Of a stretch of 64,000 nucleotides of DNA, positions 47,470 through 57,763 are shown in pieces. The stretch comes from Cohaesibacter marisflavi (lineage in GTDB: Bacteria; Pseudomonadota; Alphaproteobacteria; Rhizobiales; Cohaesibacteraceae). The DNA lies in contig NZ_FOVR01000004.1 of assembly GCF_900115225.1 (NCBI RefSeq), positions 1 through 64,000 on the forward strand, in the 5' to 3' direction. Below the pieces are notes generated by a model. That model saw only the letters and a list, made by a program, of their open reading frames with translations. It was not told the origin of the DNA and made no database searches. Numbering within the stretch: the first letter of the stretch is position 1; the number at the start of each line of letters is the position of its first letter. The translations under genes were made by a program, and so were the position numbers.

Positions 47470-48972
47470 ATGCATATCCATAGCAGACGCCTTCCTGTTT
47501 TTACGGACCTGCGCGATTTCATTAAATTCTGCGAGGAGCAGGGTGAGCTGATCCGCATTTCAGAGCCGGTCAGCATGAAGCTTCAGGCAACGGAATTGCA
47601 GCGCCGCGTCATGACAAAGAACGGCCCTGCCCTGCTGATAGAAAACCCGATCAAATCCGATGGTACACTCAGCGCCATGCCGGCATTGATCAATCTGTTT
47701 GGCACGGTCAAGCGAGTCGCTTGGTCTCTCGGCTGCAACGAAGAGGAACTCATCGCCTTTGGTGAATTCCTGGCCTATTTGCGCCAGCCTCAACCACCCG
47801 AACGCTCGGAGATTCTTCCTGCCATTGGCCCACTACTGAAGGCAGCCACCAGCCTTAGAGGCAAAGTACAAAGCCGAGCGCAATGTCAGCAAGTGATCCA
47901 TACCGGTGAGGATATCGATCTGGATACCCTCCCCATCCAGACCTGCTGGCCTGAAGAGCCAGCGCCGCTTATTACATGGCCCATTGTCATCACAAAGCCT
48001 GCCGCAAGTGACGAAATCAAGAGTTATAACTGGGGTGTCTATCGCATCCAGCAGGCCAGCAAGAACACGCTTATCATGCGCTGGCTGGAAAATCGCGGCG
48101 GAGCGGCACACTTCAGGCAATGGAAAGCGCAAGGGCAAGACATGCCCATCGCCATTGCGATTGGCAGCGACCCGGCAACGATCATGGGGGCAGTCACCCC
48201 TATTCCGGAAACCCTGAGCGAAGCACAATTCTCAGGCCTGTTCCGGGGCAAACCGACTCAGCTGGTCAAAGCCAAGACCCAGCCGCTGCTCGTGCCAGCC
48301 AATGCCGAAATCGTCATTGAGGGCACGGTATCGGCCACTGAGACTCTACCCGAAGGTCCATACGGCGATCACACCGGCTACTATAATGCCGTGGAGCAGT
48401 TCCCCAAGGTGACCGTCACCGGCATCACCCATCGCAAGGATCCGATCTACCTGTCGACCTACACAGGCCGCGCCCCCGATGAACCCTCGGTGATTTCAGA
48501 AGCCCTCAACGATGTCTTCATGCCGCTGGTGCGACAGGCCTTCCCTGAAGTCGTCGATTGCTGGCTGCCACCAGAAACGGCCTCCTACCGCGTCGCCGTC
48601 ATTTCCATTGACAAACGCTACGCCGGACAGGCCCGCCGTGTCATGATGGGCATGTGGTCGATGCTGCCGCAATTCAACATGACCAAGCTGATCATCATCG
48701 TTGATTCTCACATCAACGCCCGAAGCTGGGAAGATGTCATGTGGGCCGTTGCCACCAAGGCAGACCCTGCCCGCGATCTCTTGCGCGTGGACAACACCCC
48801 CATCGACTATCTCGACTTTGCCTCCCCCTTAGAAGGGCTCGGCGGCAAGCTGGGGATTGACGCAACTGACAAGATCGGGTCGGAGACGAGCCGCGAATGG
48901 GGCCGCGAATTGAAAATGGACCCGAAAACCATTCACGAGGTCGACGATCTGGTCGCCAAGCTCAAACTCTAA
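47470..48972 (+). CDS. ubiD: UbiD-family prenyl-FMN-dependent decarboxylase
   Basis: 500 residues from ATG 47470, matching E. coli UbiD (497). Family signatures are visible: TDLRDFIKFCEEQGELIRI at the N-terminus, NWGVYRIQ and QDMPIAIAIGSDPATIMGA in the middle, EGPYGDHTGYYN, and the C-terminal VDSHINARSWEDVMWAVATK. It decarboxylates aromatic or unsaturated acids using prenylated FMN made by UbiX, encoded 26 bp downstream. In respiring proteobacteria the usual substrate is the ubiquinone precursor 4-hydroxy-3-polyprenylbenzoate. A different substrate is possible, given the position in an accessory-looking cassette. Confidence 0.9.
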   Translation: MHIHSRRLPVFTDLRDFIKFCEEQGELIRISEPVSMKLQATELQRRVMTKNGPALLIENPIKSDGTLSAMPALINLFGTVKRVAWSLGCNEEELIAFGEFLAYLRQPQPPERSEILPAIGPLLKAATSLRGKVQSRAQCQQVIHTGEDIDLDTLPIQTCWPEEPAPLITWPIVITKPAASDEIKSYNWGVYRIQQASKNTLIMRWLENRGGAAHFRQWKAQGQDMPIAIAIGSDPATIMGAVTPIPETLSEAQFSGLFRGKPTQLVKAKTQPLLVPANAEIVIEGTVSATETLPEGPYGDHTGYYNAVEQFPKVTVTGITHRKDPIYLSTYTGRAPDEPSVISEALNDVFMPLVRQAFPEVVDCWLPPETASYRVAVISIDKRYAGQARRVMMGMWSMLPQFNMTKLIIIVDSHINARSWEDVMWAVATKADPARDLLRVDNTPIDYLDFASPLEGLGGKLGIDATDKIGSETSREWGRELKMDPKTIHEVDDLVAKLKL

Positions 48973-48998
48973 AACCAGAGGGCAGGACACGCTTCACC

Positions 48999-49583
48999 AT
49001 GCAGGACAGAAAAAAGATCGGCCTTGTTGTCACCGGCGCATCCGGCTCGCTTCTGGGCTTTCACGCCATGAAATTGATGAAAGCACTGAAAGAAAGCGGC
49101 CAGCCACTAGAGCTTCATCTGCTCATAACGTCTGGCGGAGAGACAACGGCGAAGCTTGAACTAACCGAAGGGCAAATCGAAGAACTCAAGGAATGCGCCG
49201 ACCATTGCCATGATGATCACAATCTGGCCGCGTCCATCGCTTCTGGCTCCAATCCTCTTGATGGCCTGCTTTTTGCTCCCTGCTCCATTCGCAGCCTTGC
49301 CGCCATTGCCTATTGCCAGACCGACAGGCTATCGATACGAGCGGCAGACGTGATGTTGAAGGAGCGCCGCAAACTTGTGCTGGCCGTTCGGGAAACCCCG
49401 CTGCATCTGGGACACATTCAGGCCATGGAGCAAGTAACCCGCATGGGCGGGATCATAGCTCCGCCGGTTCCGGCCTTCTATCTCAAACCAGAAAGCATTG
49501 ACGCCATGCTTGAGCAAAGCGCCGCGCGCCTGCTCTCCCAGCTTGATATCGACGCCTCCTCCATTTTGCAGCGCTGGAGCTAG
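48999..49583 (+). CDS. ubiX: UbiX flavin prenyltransferase
   Basis: 194 residues from ATG 48999. FMN-binding VVTGASGSLLGF at residues 9-20 and the C-terminal family blocks APCSIRSLAAIAYCQTDRL, RAADVMLKERRKLVLAVRETPLHLGHI and GGIIAPPVPAFY. It attaches a dimethylallyl unit to FMN, making the cofactor that UbiD needs. Tight linkage with ubiD (26 bp) makes the pair a functional unit. The segment after residue 45 (ELTEGQIEELKECADHCHDD) is a normal family feature. Confidence 0.93.
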   Translation: MQDRKKIGLVVTGASGSLLGFHAMKLMKALKESGQPLELHLLITSGGETTAKLELTEGQIEELKECADHCHDDHNLAASIASGSNPLDGLLFAPCSIRSLAAIAYCQTDRLSIRAADVMLKERRKLVLAVRETPLHLGHIQAMEQVTRMGGIIAPPVPAFYLKPESIDAMLEQSAARLLSQLDIDASSILQRWS

Positions 49584-49715
49584 AGAAACAAATCGCAACC
49601 GGCACCCGCGATTGCCTCTTCGGGATAAAAACGGAACAAACGCAGCAAGAGACCTGACAGACGACACCCCATTGGCTAAAGTCCCTTGAGGCAAACGCAA
49701 TCACAGGGGGATAAA

Positions 49716-50030
49716 ATGCTGCTTTTGCGTTTATTCGGGGTCACACTGATCGGCTTCTGGCGACTTATCATTGGCATCATTCTTGGTACGATCCTCTATA
49801 TCTACTGCTTTCTTTATCAGGAGCAGATCTATACGAGCGTGCATACCGCATCTCGCATTGTTATCGATTGGATCGACCACCAACCCTATATCCTCGCCTA
49901 TGCCAAATGGTTTGAGCTTCTCAAGATAGACGACAAGCTCGCCTTTGCGCTCTATGTGCTATTCGGACGCCTCGCCTGGATGCTTATTGAAAGCAGCTGG
50001 CATTTCCTCCTGCGCAAAAGCACGCGATAA
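49716..50030 (+). CDS. small membrane protein of unknown function
   Basis: 104 residues from ATG 49716, with a very strong ribosome site (AGGGGGATAAA). Two to three hydrophobic helices: LLLRLFGVTLIGFWRLIIGI with LGTILYIYCFLY, and LAFALYVLFGRLAWMLIESS. It ends in a basic tail (LLRKSTR). No family recognised. It lies 132 bp after ubiX on the same strand, so it may belong with the decarboxylase genes, but the gap suggests its own transcript. Confidence 0.6.
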   Translation: MLLLRLFGVTLIGFWRLIIGIILGTILYIYCFLYQEQIYTSVHTASRIVIDWIDHQPYILAYAKWFELLKIDDKLAFALYVLFGRLAWMLIESSWHFLLRKSTR

Positions 50031-50444
50031 CTTCAAAACATCACCAATCAGCGAAACCTGCAGCCCTTGAGCCGCCAATCTCGTTCACAGATACACCGAC
50101 GGGCGCTTTCATTGTCTCTCGCCAAGGACTAACACAAATAGAGGCTCGTGATAGCCACGAGCCATTATCCTCTTTAAAACAGTACTTTCTTTAAATTATA
50201 TTTCATACCCAATGAAATTATATTATTTCATTTCCAATGCAATATATTTCAAGAAACAACGTGAGATTGCTCTTGAAATAATCACGCTTTTGAGATAAAT
50301 ACACCCACGGTCGGCAGTTCACCAAGGCGTCACTACTTCTTTGAAGAGCTAAACCTGCCACCATAATGACCCGACACTTATCCCCGTGCCGCGTCGCAAG
50401 AGTGACCACGACTGACAATGATCGGCACAAGTCGAGGATAAGTC
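50031..50444. other. intergenic region, hairpin at 50143-50163
   Basis: 414 bases. An 8-bp hairpin GGCTCGTG/CACGAGCC (50143-50150, 50156-50163) with a 5-nt loop may end the preceding small gene, though the T-run is interrupted. The part 50175-50260 is AT-rich with repeated ATTTCAT/ATGAAAT elements. No gene or RNA recognised. Confidence 0.4.
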
Positions 50445-51011
50445 ATGTCTAAACAAACGATTCCCTTTCAGGTCGACGATATTTCTGCGCTTGCCAAATC
50501 CCTTAAAATGGCAGCCGGACAAGCCAACATTGCACCCAGTCATGTTGAATGGCTCAATGTTTTGGCGCGGGCGGCCGGTTATAAGAATTTCCAACATTTC
50601 AGAGCCAATCACGCAGCAGAGCAACGGCTAGCAAAGCCCTCTGGACCGATTGAGGCAATTGATCATCATCTCATCGAACAAACCTTGCGCCATATAAGCT
50701 CGGAAGCAACCTTACTCCGTTGGCCAAGCAGGAAGGCGCAAAAAGACTTGTGCCTCTGGTGGCTCTGGTCTCTGTTCCCCGCTCATGCCTCTCTCACAGA
50801 AGGTGAGGTCAACACCTTGTTGAAGAGCAAGAATGGCTTTGAGGATCACGCGATCCTGCGCCGTGCTTTGGTGGACCTACAATATCTCACACGCACAGCA
50901 AACGGCGCCGAGTATCGACGCAAGGAAATGCCGCCGCCAGCAACGGCCCGCACCTTCATACAGCTGATGAAGGCCCGCAAGGAACAGACAGGCACACCAT
51001 CCAGAACCTGA
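50445..51011 (+). CDS. DUF2087 domain protein with N-terminal HFRA-type module
   Basis: 188 residues. Ribosome site GAGGATAAG before ATG 50445. The N-terminal part (IPFQVDDISALAKSLKMA, then PSHVEWLNVLARAAGYKNFQHFRA) is a short helical module seen before several small domains. The C-terminal part (WLWSLFPAHASLTEGEVNTLL...LRRALVDLQYLTRTANGAEYRRKE) is DUF2087, a helix-turn-helix-like unit usually found as a C-terminal addition to transcriptional regulators or alone. The biochemical role is unknown. It may be a DNA-binding regulator for its neighbours, but that is inference. Confidence 0.7.
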   Translation: MSKQTIPFQVDDISALAKSLKMAAGQANIAPSHVEWLNVLARAAGYKNFQHFRANHAAEQRLAKPSGPIEAIDHHLIEQTLRHISSEATLLRWPSRKAQKDLCLWWLWSLFPAHASLTEGEVNTLLKSKNGFEDHAILRRALVDLQYLTRTANGAEYRRKEMPPPATARTFIQLMKARKEQTGTPSRT

Positions 51012-51132
51012 TTGCCCGCCGCCAGTCTGAACGACCGTTCGAATTCCCTTTGAAATCCATCGTGGCACATGCAGAGAAATGCCCTGACTTGAAAAAGCTT
51101 GGCAAAACTGCCCCACGGGAAAGCGAGATAGT

Positions 51133-52044
51133 ATGCCCGCTTCACTGCACAAAATCATGGCCAGGAGCCAGACCATTCATACCAGCAAAGGCCCCATCGA
51201 ATATGCATGCAATGGAAACAGCCAAGCTCCAGCCTGCCTTCTCATTCACGGAGGCATGGGCGGCATCGACCAAAGCGCCTTACTTGGCATCGCCACACTT
51301 GGTTCGTGCCCCGCAATCAGAACAATCCCCCTATCCCGACCGGGCTATCTTGGCTCACCCCTCTCTGGCCGGAAATCTCCAAAAGAACAGGCCGACCTCT
51401 TTGCCGGCCTGCTGGATGAATTGCAGATAGACCGTGCGGCGATCATGGCCATATCAGCAGGAGGCCCATCAGCGATCGAGTTTGCGGCGCGATATCAAGA
51501 CAGATGCGCCGCACTCATACTTGTTTCATGCTGCACCACGCTTTTACCAGTCAAACGAGCTATTCGTATGAGGCTTGGCCTGATGAGTTTGCTATCGAAG
51601 TCCGAGAGCGCGATCGCATGGTTACAAAAGCGCGCCAGACAGAATCCGGCCAAAACGGCAAGCCGATCCATCTCAGATCCGGCATTGCTAAAGCAGGTAA
51701 AAGCCGACACGGAGGCATGGCCCCTAATGCAAGCCCTACAAGACAGTCTCTTTGACAGGATGCCGCAACGGCTCCCTGGCACCATCAATGACACACAGCA
51801 GCTTAGCAAAGAAAGAGATAGTCCCTTTGCTTGCATCCAGTGCCCAACCCTGATCATTCACGGAGAGAGAGATCCCGTCGTGCCATTCGACCACGCCTTG
51901 ATCGCACAACAGACGATCAAGACTGCCGAGCTTCACCCCGTTAAGAACGCAGAGCATGTTGCATTGTTTACGCATCTCGAAGAGATACGCAGCTTGGTCG
52001 GCTCTTTTCTTAAAGCGCATCAAGCAGACACAGCAAAGACATAG
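51133..52044 (+). CDS. alpha/beta hydrolase
   Basis: 303 residues. The fold is clear: oxyanion loop LLIHGGMGGIDQ near residue 38, nucleophile elbow MAISAGGPSA (serine near residue 109; the first glycine of GxSxG is alanine here), acid in IIHGERDPVVPFDHA, and the catalytic histidine in VKNAEHVALF. The substrate cannot be told; esterase, lactonase and lipase-like roles are all possible. A second start at Met 9 is possible. It follows the DUF2087 gene on the same strand after 121 bp. Confidence 0.85.
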   Translation: MPASLHKIMARSQTIHTSKGPIEYACNGNSQAPACLLIHGGMGGIDQSALLGIATLGSCPAIRTIPLSRPGYLGSPLSGRKSPKEQADLFAGLLDELQIDRAAIMAISAGGPSAIEFAARYQDRCAALILVSCCTTLLPVKRAIRMRLGLMSLLSKSESAIAWLQKRARQNPAKTASRSISDPALLKQVKADTEAWPLMQALQDSLFDRMPQRLPGTINDTQQLSKERDSPFACIQCPTLIIHGERDPVVPFDHALIAQQTIKTAELHPVKNAEHVALFTHLEEIRSLVGSFLKAHQADTAKT

Positions 52045-52096
52045 CATCTCCCGGCTCCAACGAGGCGGGCCGGAACCCCTATTTCTGCCCTGCCCG

Positions 52097-52447
52097 TTAT
52101 TCCGCCGGTACAGAACTCGTGTTGACTGGCAAGAAGACCGAAGAATTGATCAACTTACGAACCACTGCAAACCAATAGAAGATATAGGCAATGCCGCAGG
52201 TAATTATGCTCAGAATGAACCAAAGCACAGCATGGCCAATAATCTGCCCCAGATTGAAGTCGACATGCAGGCGCGCCAGTTTGCCACCATGCTGGTCAAC
52301 GAGGAATGTCTGGTTCAACGGTGCTTTTGCCAGATAATAGGGCGCGATCACGGCACCAAACCCCAAAGTAATAACGCTGAGAAAAAACCAGAGAATAATC
52401 AGTCCCAGAGCTTCCAGCAATTGAAACTCACATTTGAAACCACTCAT
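52097..52447 (-). CDS. small membrane protein with internal duplication (DUF6693-like)
   Basis: 116 residues containing two similar units: GLIILWFFLSVITLGFGAVI...YYLAK and GHAVLWFILSIITCGIAYIF...FAVVRK. Each is a pair of short membrane helices with a WF.LS.IT.G core. Between them lies a soluble linker (NQTFLVDQHGGKLARLHVDF). It resembles DUF6693/YccF-type small membrane proteins, but the family name is not certain. It is on the opposite strand to its neighbours, convergent with the hydrolase. Confidence 0.7.
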   Translation of the reverse strand: MSGFKCEFQLLEALGLIILWFFLSVITLGFGAVIAPYYLAKAPLNQTFLVDQHGGKLARLHVDFNLGQIIGHAVLWFILSIITCGIAYIFYWFAVVRKLINSSVFLPVNTSSVPAE

Positions 52448-52612
52448 TTATCAAAGTCCTTATCTTGATATTCAAGCATCGCCAAGGGCCTGTCAGCCCC
52501 TGAAGAATCCGGCCACACAACGGGCATTTCATATAATTAATCACACATACCGATAATTGCACAACTTATAGTAAAGGCCAGTTTTACTCAATCAAGTCTC
52601 TGCTATTACAAA

Positions 52613-52644
52613 CAAAAACCGGCGCGCCCAATGGACGCGCCGGT
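52613..52644 (-). terminator. rho-independent terminator of eno
   Basis: Nine-base arms ACCGGCGCG/CGCGCCGGT (52618-52626, 52636-52644) with a 9-nt loop, then on the minus strand TTTTTG. It lies 50 bases after the eno stop. Confidence 0.88.
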
Positions 52645-52692
52645 CAAAAATTCAAGTTTCAAGCTCGAACCGAATGGTCCTACAGCCTGATA

Positions 52693-54428
<1,736 letters not shown>

Positions 54429-55412
54429 GTGACTGAACTGATTATCACCAACGGCGATCAGGCCGCAGATCTTCTCACACAGGCGGGCATTGGCGATACT
54501 GTATTGCCATGGCGGGATGTTTTGCATGAAGGCCCTGTGCCGGATGCAGATGACACGATCTTTGCAACCCTGCGAGCGCAGACACTTGCGGATGGCCATG
54601 TCGTAACCCGGGAAAAGGTTCAGGAAGATTTCAAAGCGCGGCTCGAGCTGCTGCGCAATCATCAGAAGTATGAGAAGATCGAACTCTGGTTCGAGCATGA
54701 TCTCTATGACCAGCTTCAAATTTTGCAGATCCTCGACATGTTGAGTCGGTTTGGCCGGATAAACAACGTCACGATCGTTCAGTCACCGGCTTATCTGGGC
54801 ATGCAAACCGCCGACAGGATCGGCAGGCTGCAAGAGTTGTCTCTGCCGGTTCTTGATCGCATGTTTGCCTTCGCCTCACGCACGTGGAAAGCCTATGTAT
54901 CCGGAGGACCGGAAGCCATAAATGAAATCAGGCGAGATGGGATTCCCGGCTTTCCTTTCATGGCGCAAGCCTTGCTGCGCCTTTTACAGGAATTGCCCGG
55001 ACCGGACGGCCTTTCGCGTACCGAGCGGCAGGTCCTTTATCGCCTCAATCGCGGCGTCAATCGCCCCGGCATGTTGTTTGCGCAAGTACTCAATATGGAA
55101 GAAGCGGCCTTTCTGGGAGACTGGAGTTTTTTCCGGATTCTCTCGGCCTTGCAATTCTGCACACGCCCGGCCCTCACCGGCCTGCCGCAGGAGTTCCAGC
55201 CGCGCATTTTCGAAGATGGCGCCCAGCGCAAGGAATTCATCACCGCTCAGCTTCACATTACAGAATTTGGCAAAAGCCTGCTTGATGGCAAGGCCGACTT
55301 CATTTCTGAAAATGCACTGCATCGCTGGTGGGGTGGCACGGAACTCACAACCACCGACCATTGGCGCTGGCAGGATGAAGGAGAAGTCCTTAGGCATCAC
55401 CGCGCCGCTTGA
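54429..55412 (+). CDS. DUF1835 domain-containing protein
   Basis: 327 residues from GTG 54429, chosen because GAGG lies seven bases upstream and the domain starts there; the frame is open further upstream from TTG 54288. The N-terminal domain reads ELIITNGDQAADLLTQAGI then LPWRDVLHEGPVPD, the DUF1835 signature, followed by WFEHDLYDQLQILQILDMLS. The C-terminal half (FPFMAQALLRLLQELP, ISENALHRWWGGTEL) is helical. The function of the family is unknown. A role in RNA or nucleotide biology has been guessed elsewhere but cannot be supported here. It stands alone between eno and a small membrane protein gene. Confidence 0.8.
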   Translation: MTELIITNGDQAADLLTQAGIGDTVLPWRDVLHEGPVPDADDTIFATLRAQTLADGHVVTREKVQEDFKARLELLRNHQKYEKIELWFEHDLYDQLQILQILDMLSRFGRINNVTIVQSPAYLGMQTADRIGRLQELSLPVLDRMFAFASRTWKAYVSGGPEAINEIRRDGIPGFPFMAQALLRLLQELPGPDGLSRTERQVLYRLNRGVNRPGMLFAQVLNMEEAAFLGDWSFFRILSALQFCTRPALTGLPQEFQPRIFEDGAQRKEFITAQLHITEFGKSLLDGKADFISENALHRWWGGTELTTTDHWRWQDEGEVLRHHRAA

Positions 55413-55443
55413 TGGCTCTGCAACTGCGGGTGAAAGAAAAGAA

Positions 55444-55476
55444 AAAAGGTGCCAGGACTTGATCCCGACACCTTTT
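55444..55476. terminator. bidirectional terminator between the DUF1835 and small membrane genes
   Basis: AAAAGGTG/CACCTTTT arms (55444-55451, 55469-55476) with further inner pairing and A/T runs outside. It lies between convergent genes. Confidence 0.7.
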
Positions 55477-55499
55477 CTCACCACCGTTTATTCTAAAAG

Positions 55500-55679
55500 T
55501 CAGCCTCTGGTCACGAAGACCAGGGCGACAAGGGATGCAAAGGTCAGGAAAAGCGCAGGCATAATAATCGCGGCATATCCCCATGAAGCGATCGCAAAGC
55601 CCCAGGCAACAAGCAGCAGAATAAGGCCCAAAAGCAGGATCGTGCTCAGCTTGGTATCTGACATTTTTACTTCGCTCAT
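55500..55679 (-). CDS. small two-helix membrane protein of unknown function
   Basis: 59 residues from ATG 55679 with an excellent ribosome site (GGAGG six bases upstream). After a short charged N-terminus there are two membrane helices: LSTILLLGLILLLVAWGFAI and IMPALFLTFASLVALVFVT. No family recognised. The strong ribosome site and flanking terminators support it as a real gene. Confidence 0.6.
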   Translation of the reverse strand: MSEVKMSDTKLSTILLLGLILLLVAWGFAIASWGYAAIIMPALFLTFASLVALVFVTRG

Positions 55680-55876
55680 AAATCGCCTCCAAAACATTGC
55701 CAAGACGCGTTCGCCACGCTCTTTCTAACTCACTGTTTGTCTCTTGCAGTGCGTATATATGAACTAATACGTATTAGTCCAGATCCGTATATTGCATGAG
55801 GCAATTTGACGCAGATCAAATCACAGGACGAGACGATCTCATGCTTTTGCAAGCTCTTGCCCCTGCCCTTAAACAC

Positions 55877-55901
55877 AAAAAGCCGGAGCACATGCTCCGG
55901 C
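55877..55901 (-). terminator. rho-independent terminator of kdsA
   Basis: Perfect 8-bp stem GCCGGAGC/GCTCCGGC (55882-55889, 55894-55901) with a 4-nt loop, followed on the minus strand by TTTTTGTG. Confidence 0.85.
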
Positions 55902-55944
55902 CTTGTACATTCTGATGACGATAGTGCCAGAAGTGAAAAGGCGA

Positions 55945-56775
55945 TCAGGCCTTTGCAATTGCATCAAATTTTTGCAGCTGCGCCAATAGCTTCTCCAGTT
56001 CCTTGATCGGAACCATGTTGGGGCCATCGCTCGGTGCGCTGTCTGGATCTTCATGTGTTTCGATAAAGAGGCCAGCAACGCCCACCGCAACCGCTGCTCT
56101 GGCAAGAACCGGCACAAATTCACGTTGACCACCAGATGTCTCGCCCTGCCCGCCCGGCTGCTGCACCGAATGGGTCGCATCGAAAATCACCGGAGCACCG
56201 GTCTGAGCCATGATAGGCAGACCACGCATGTCGGTAACCAGAGTGTTATAGCCAAAGGACGTGCCACGATCGGTCAGCATGACGTTGGCATTGCCACTAT
56301 CCACGATCTTTGCTGCAACATTGCGCATGTCCCAAGGTGCCAAAAACTGCCCCTTCTTGACATTGATCACGGCACCGGTTTTGGCTGCCGCCACCAAAAG
56401 ATCCGTCTGACGGCAAAGAAACGCCGGAATCTGAAGAATATCCGCCACTTCAGCCACGGCCGCGCATTGCTCCGTCTCGTGAATATCCGTCACGATTGGC
56501 AGGCCATAAGTTTCCTTAATCTCGACGAAGATTGGCAATGCCTTATCGAGCCCGATCCCGCGTTGAGACTTGAGGCTTGTGCGGTTGGCCTTGTCGAAAG
56601 ACGACTTGTAGACAATGCCGATATTGAGATTGTCTGAAATCTCCTTCAGTGCAGCGGCCATTTCCAGCGCGTGATCGCGGCTTTCCATCTGGCAAGGCCC
56701 CGCCATCACAGCCAGTGGCAGATTGTTGCCAAATTGCACAGCACCAGCAGACACAACAGGATTGGGTACAGTCAT
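55945..56775 (-). CDS. kdsA: 3-deoxy-8-phosphooctulonate (KDO-8-P) synthase
   Basis: 276 residues of the DAHP synthetase I/KdsA barrel. Signatures: VMAGPCQMESRDHALEMA, YKSSFDKANRTSLKSQRGIGL, PIVTDIHETEQCAAVAEVAD, DRGTSFGYNTLVTDMRGLP and DATHSVQQPGG. It condenses arabinose-5-phosphate with PEP, the first committed step to KDO of lipopolysaccharide. Its PEP comes from enolase, encoded nearby. It lies 28 bp after the VOC gene on the same strand, so pyrG-VOC-kdsA may be one transcript. Confidence 0.96.
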   Translation of the reverse strand: MTVPNPVVSAGAVQFGNNLPLAVMAGPCQMESRDHALEMAAALKEISDNLNIGIVYKSSFDKANRTSLKSQRGIGLDKALPIFVEIKETYGLPIVTDIHETEQCAAVAEVADILQIPAFLCRQTDLLVAAAKTGAVINVKKGQFLAPWDMRNVAAKIVDSGNANVMLTDRGTSFGYNTLVTDMRGLPIMAQTGAPVIFDATHSVQQPGGQGETSGGQREFVPVLARAAVAVGVAGLFIETHEDPDSAPSDGPNMVPIKELEKLLAQLQKFDAIAKA

Positions 56776-56803
56776 CGATTTATCTCACTCTCATTAAGGG
56801 CGA

Positions 56804-57679
56804 TCAGTCAGACGCTTCGCATAGCACAAGTCCAACGCCACCGGTTGCTTCTGCTTGCAGAATATACTGACCATTATGGATAGAATAGGGAATATGAGCC
56901 TCATCAAGCACAGCCTTGGCGCGCGCCATATCAACTCTGATGCGCACGCCCAGAACGCCGCCTTCTTCAGGCAAATCGTGTGGCACGTCAAGATCATAAA
57001 AGGCCTTGCAGGCCGATGGCGTCAGCACCTGCAAGTCGCTGCCATCCATGTCCATCACGACTCCGGCACTGGACGAGCGCATGACACGCTGACCGGTAAA
57101 CCCTCCCAGAAATTCATGATGATCGGACGGATTATGTGCAACAAACAGAACGGAGGCAATGGAGTCCGCACCATTGCGATGTGTCTGGAATTCTTCTTTC
57201 CAGAACAGCTCGGGCTGATGCTTATGCTGACAGACGAAAAAGCCGGTTTCCTTCATCAGCGGGTTCTCGACGAAGCCGAGAGCAAACCCAACTTCTGCCG
57301 CGCTACCGTCCGGCAATGTGGCCTTACGGCCAAAGTCAAACGGAGGAAAGGTGCGCAGCCCTAGCGCCTTGAAAGCGTCCAGATCCGCAGTCCTGTCAAG
57401 AGAGCGCAAAACGAGCATGGAAGCCCCCTGCCGCTTTTCCAAAAAGGCCAGATTGAAGCGCGGAAAGGAAAGGTCTCCCTCCGCTTGCGGTGGCATAAGG
57501 CTCTCATCTTCAATAGCCAACAGCTCCAGAAAGCTTCTGTCCAGTTGAACATGAGCACTCATGGTTCCGAAGGGATGATGAAAGGTCGGGGTAACCGTAA
57601 AGCCAAGCGCGGTATAGAGCGCGCGTGCCGCTTCAAGATCCTTGACCGCCACTACGATATGATCCACGCCGCGTAGCAT
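56804..57679 (-). CDS. VOC-family (glyoxalase-like) protein
   Basis: 291 residues. The N-terminal beta-alpha-beta-beta-beta unit (GVDHIVVAVKDLEAARALY TALGF, with the metal-ligand position H7) is followed by a second, weaker VOC unit near residue 160. It resembles Glyoxalase_5-like proteins. A typical metal-dependent dioxygenase or lyase may be encoded, but the substrate cannot be read from the sequence. It is located between pyrG and kdsA on the same strand. Confidence 0.8.
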   Translation of the reverse strand: MLRGVDHIVVAVKDLEAARALYTALGFTVTPTFHHPFGTMSAHVQLDRSFLELLAIEDESLMPPQAEGDLSFPRFNLAFLEKRQGASMLVLRSLDRTADLDAFKALGLRTFPPFDFGRKATLPDGSAAEVGFALGFVENPLMKETGFFVCQHKHQPELFWKEEFQTHRNGADSIASVLFVAHNPSDHHEFLGGFTGQRVMRSSSAGVVMDMDGSDLQVLTPSACKAFYDLDVPHDLPEEGGVLGVRIRVDMARAKAVLDEAHIPYSIHNGQYILQAEATGGVGLVLCEASD

Positions 57680-57763
57680 GGCCAGTCCTCCCGGAAACGT
57701 CGTCTATGTCTGCTTCAACAGGAACGAGGCGCAACCGACTTCGATCACGCCTCGCAATTCTGA

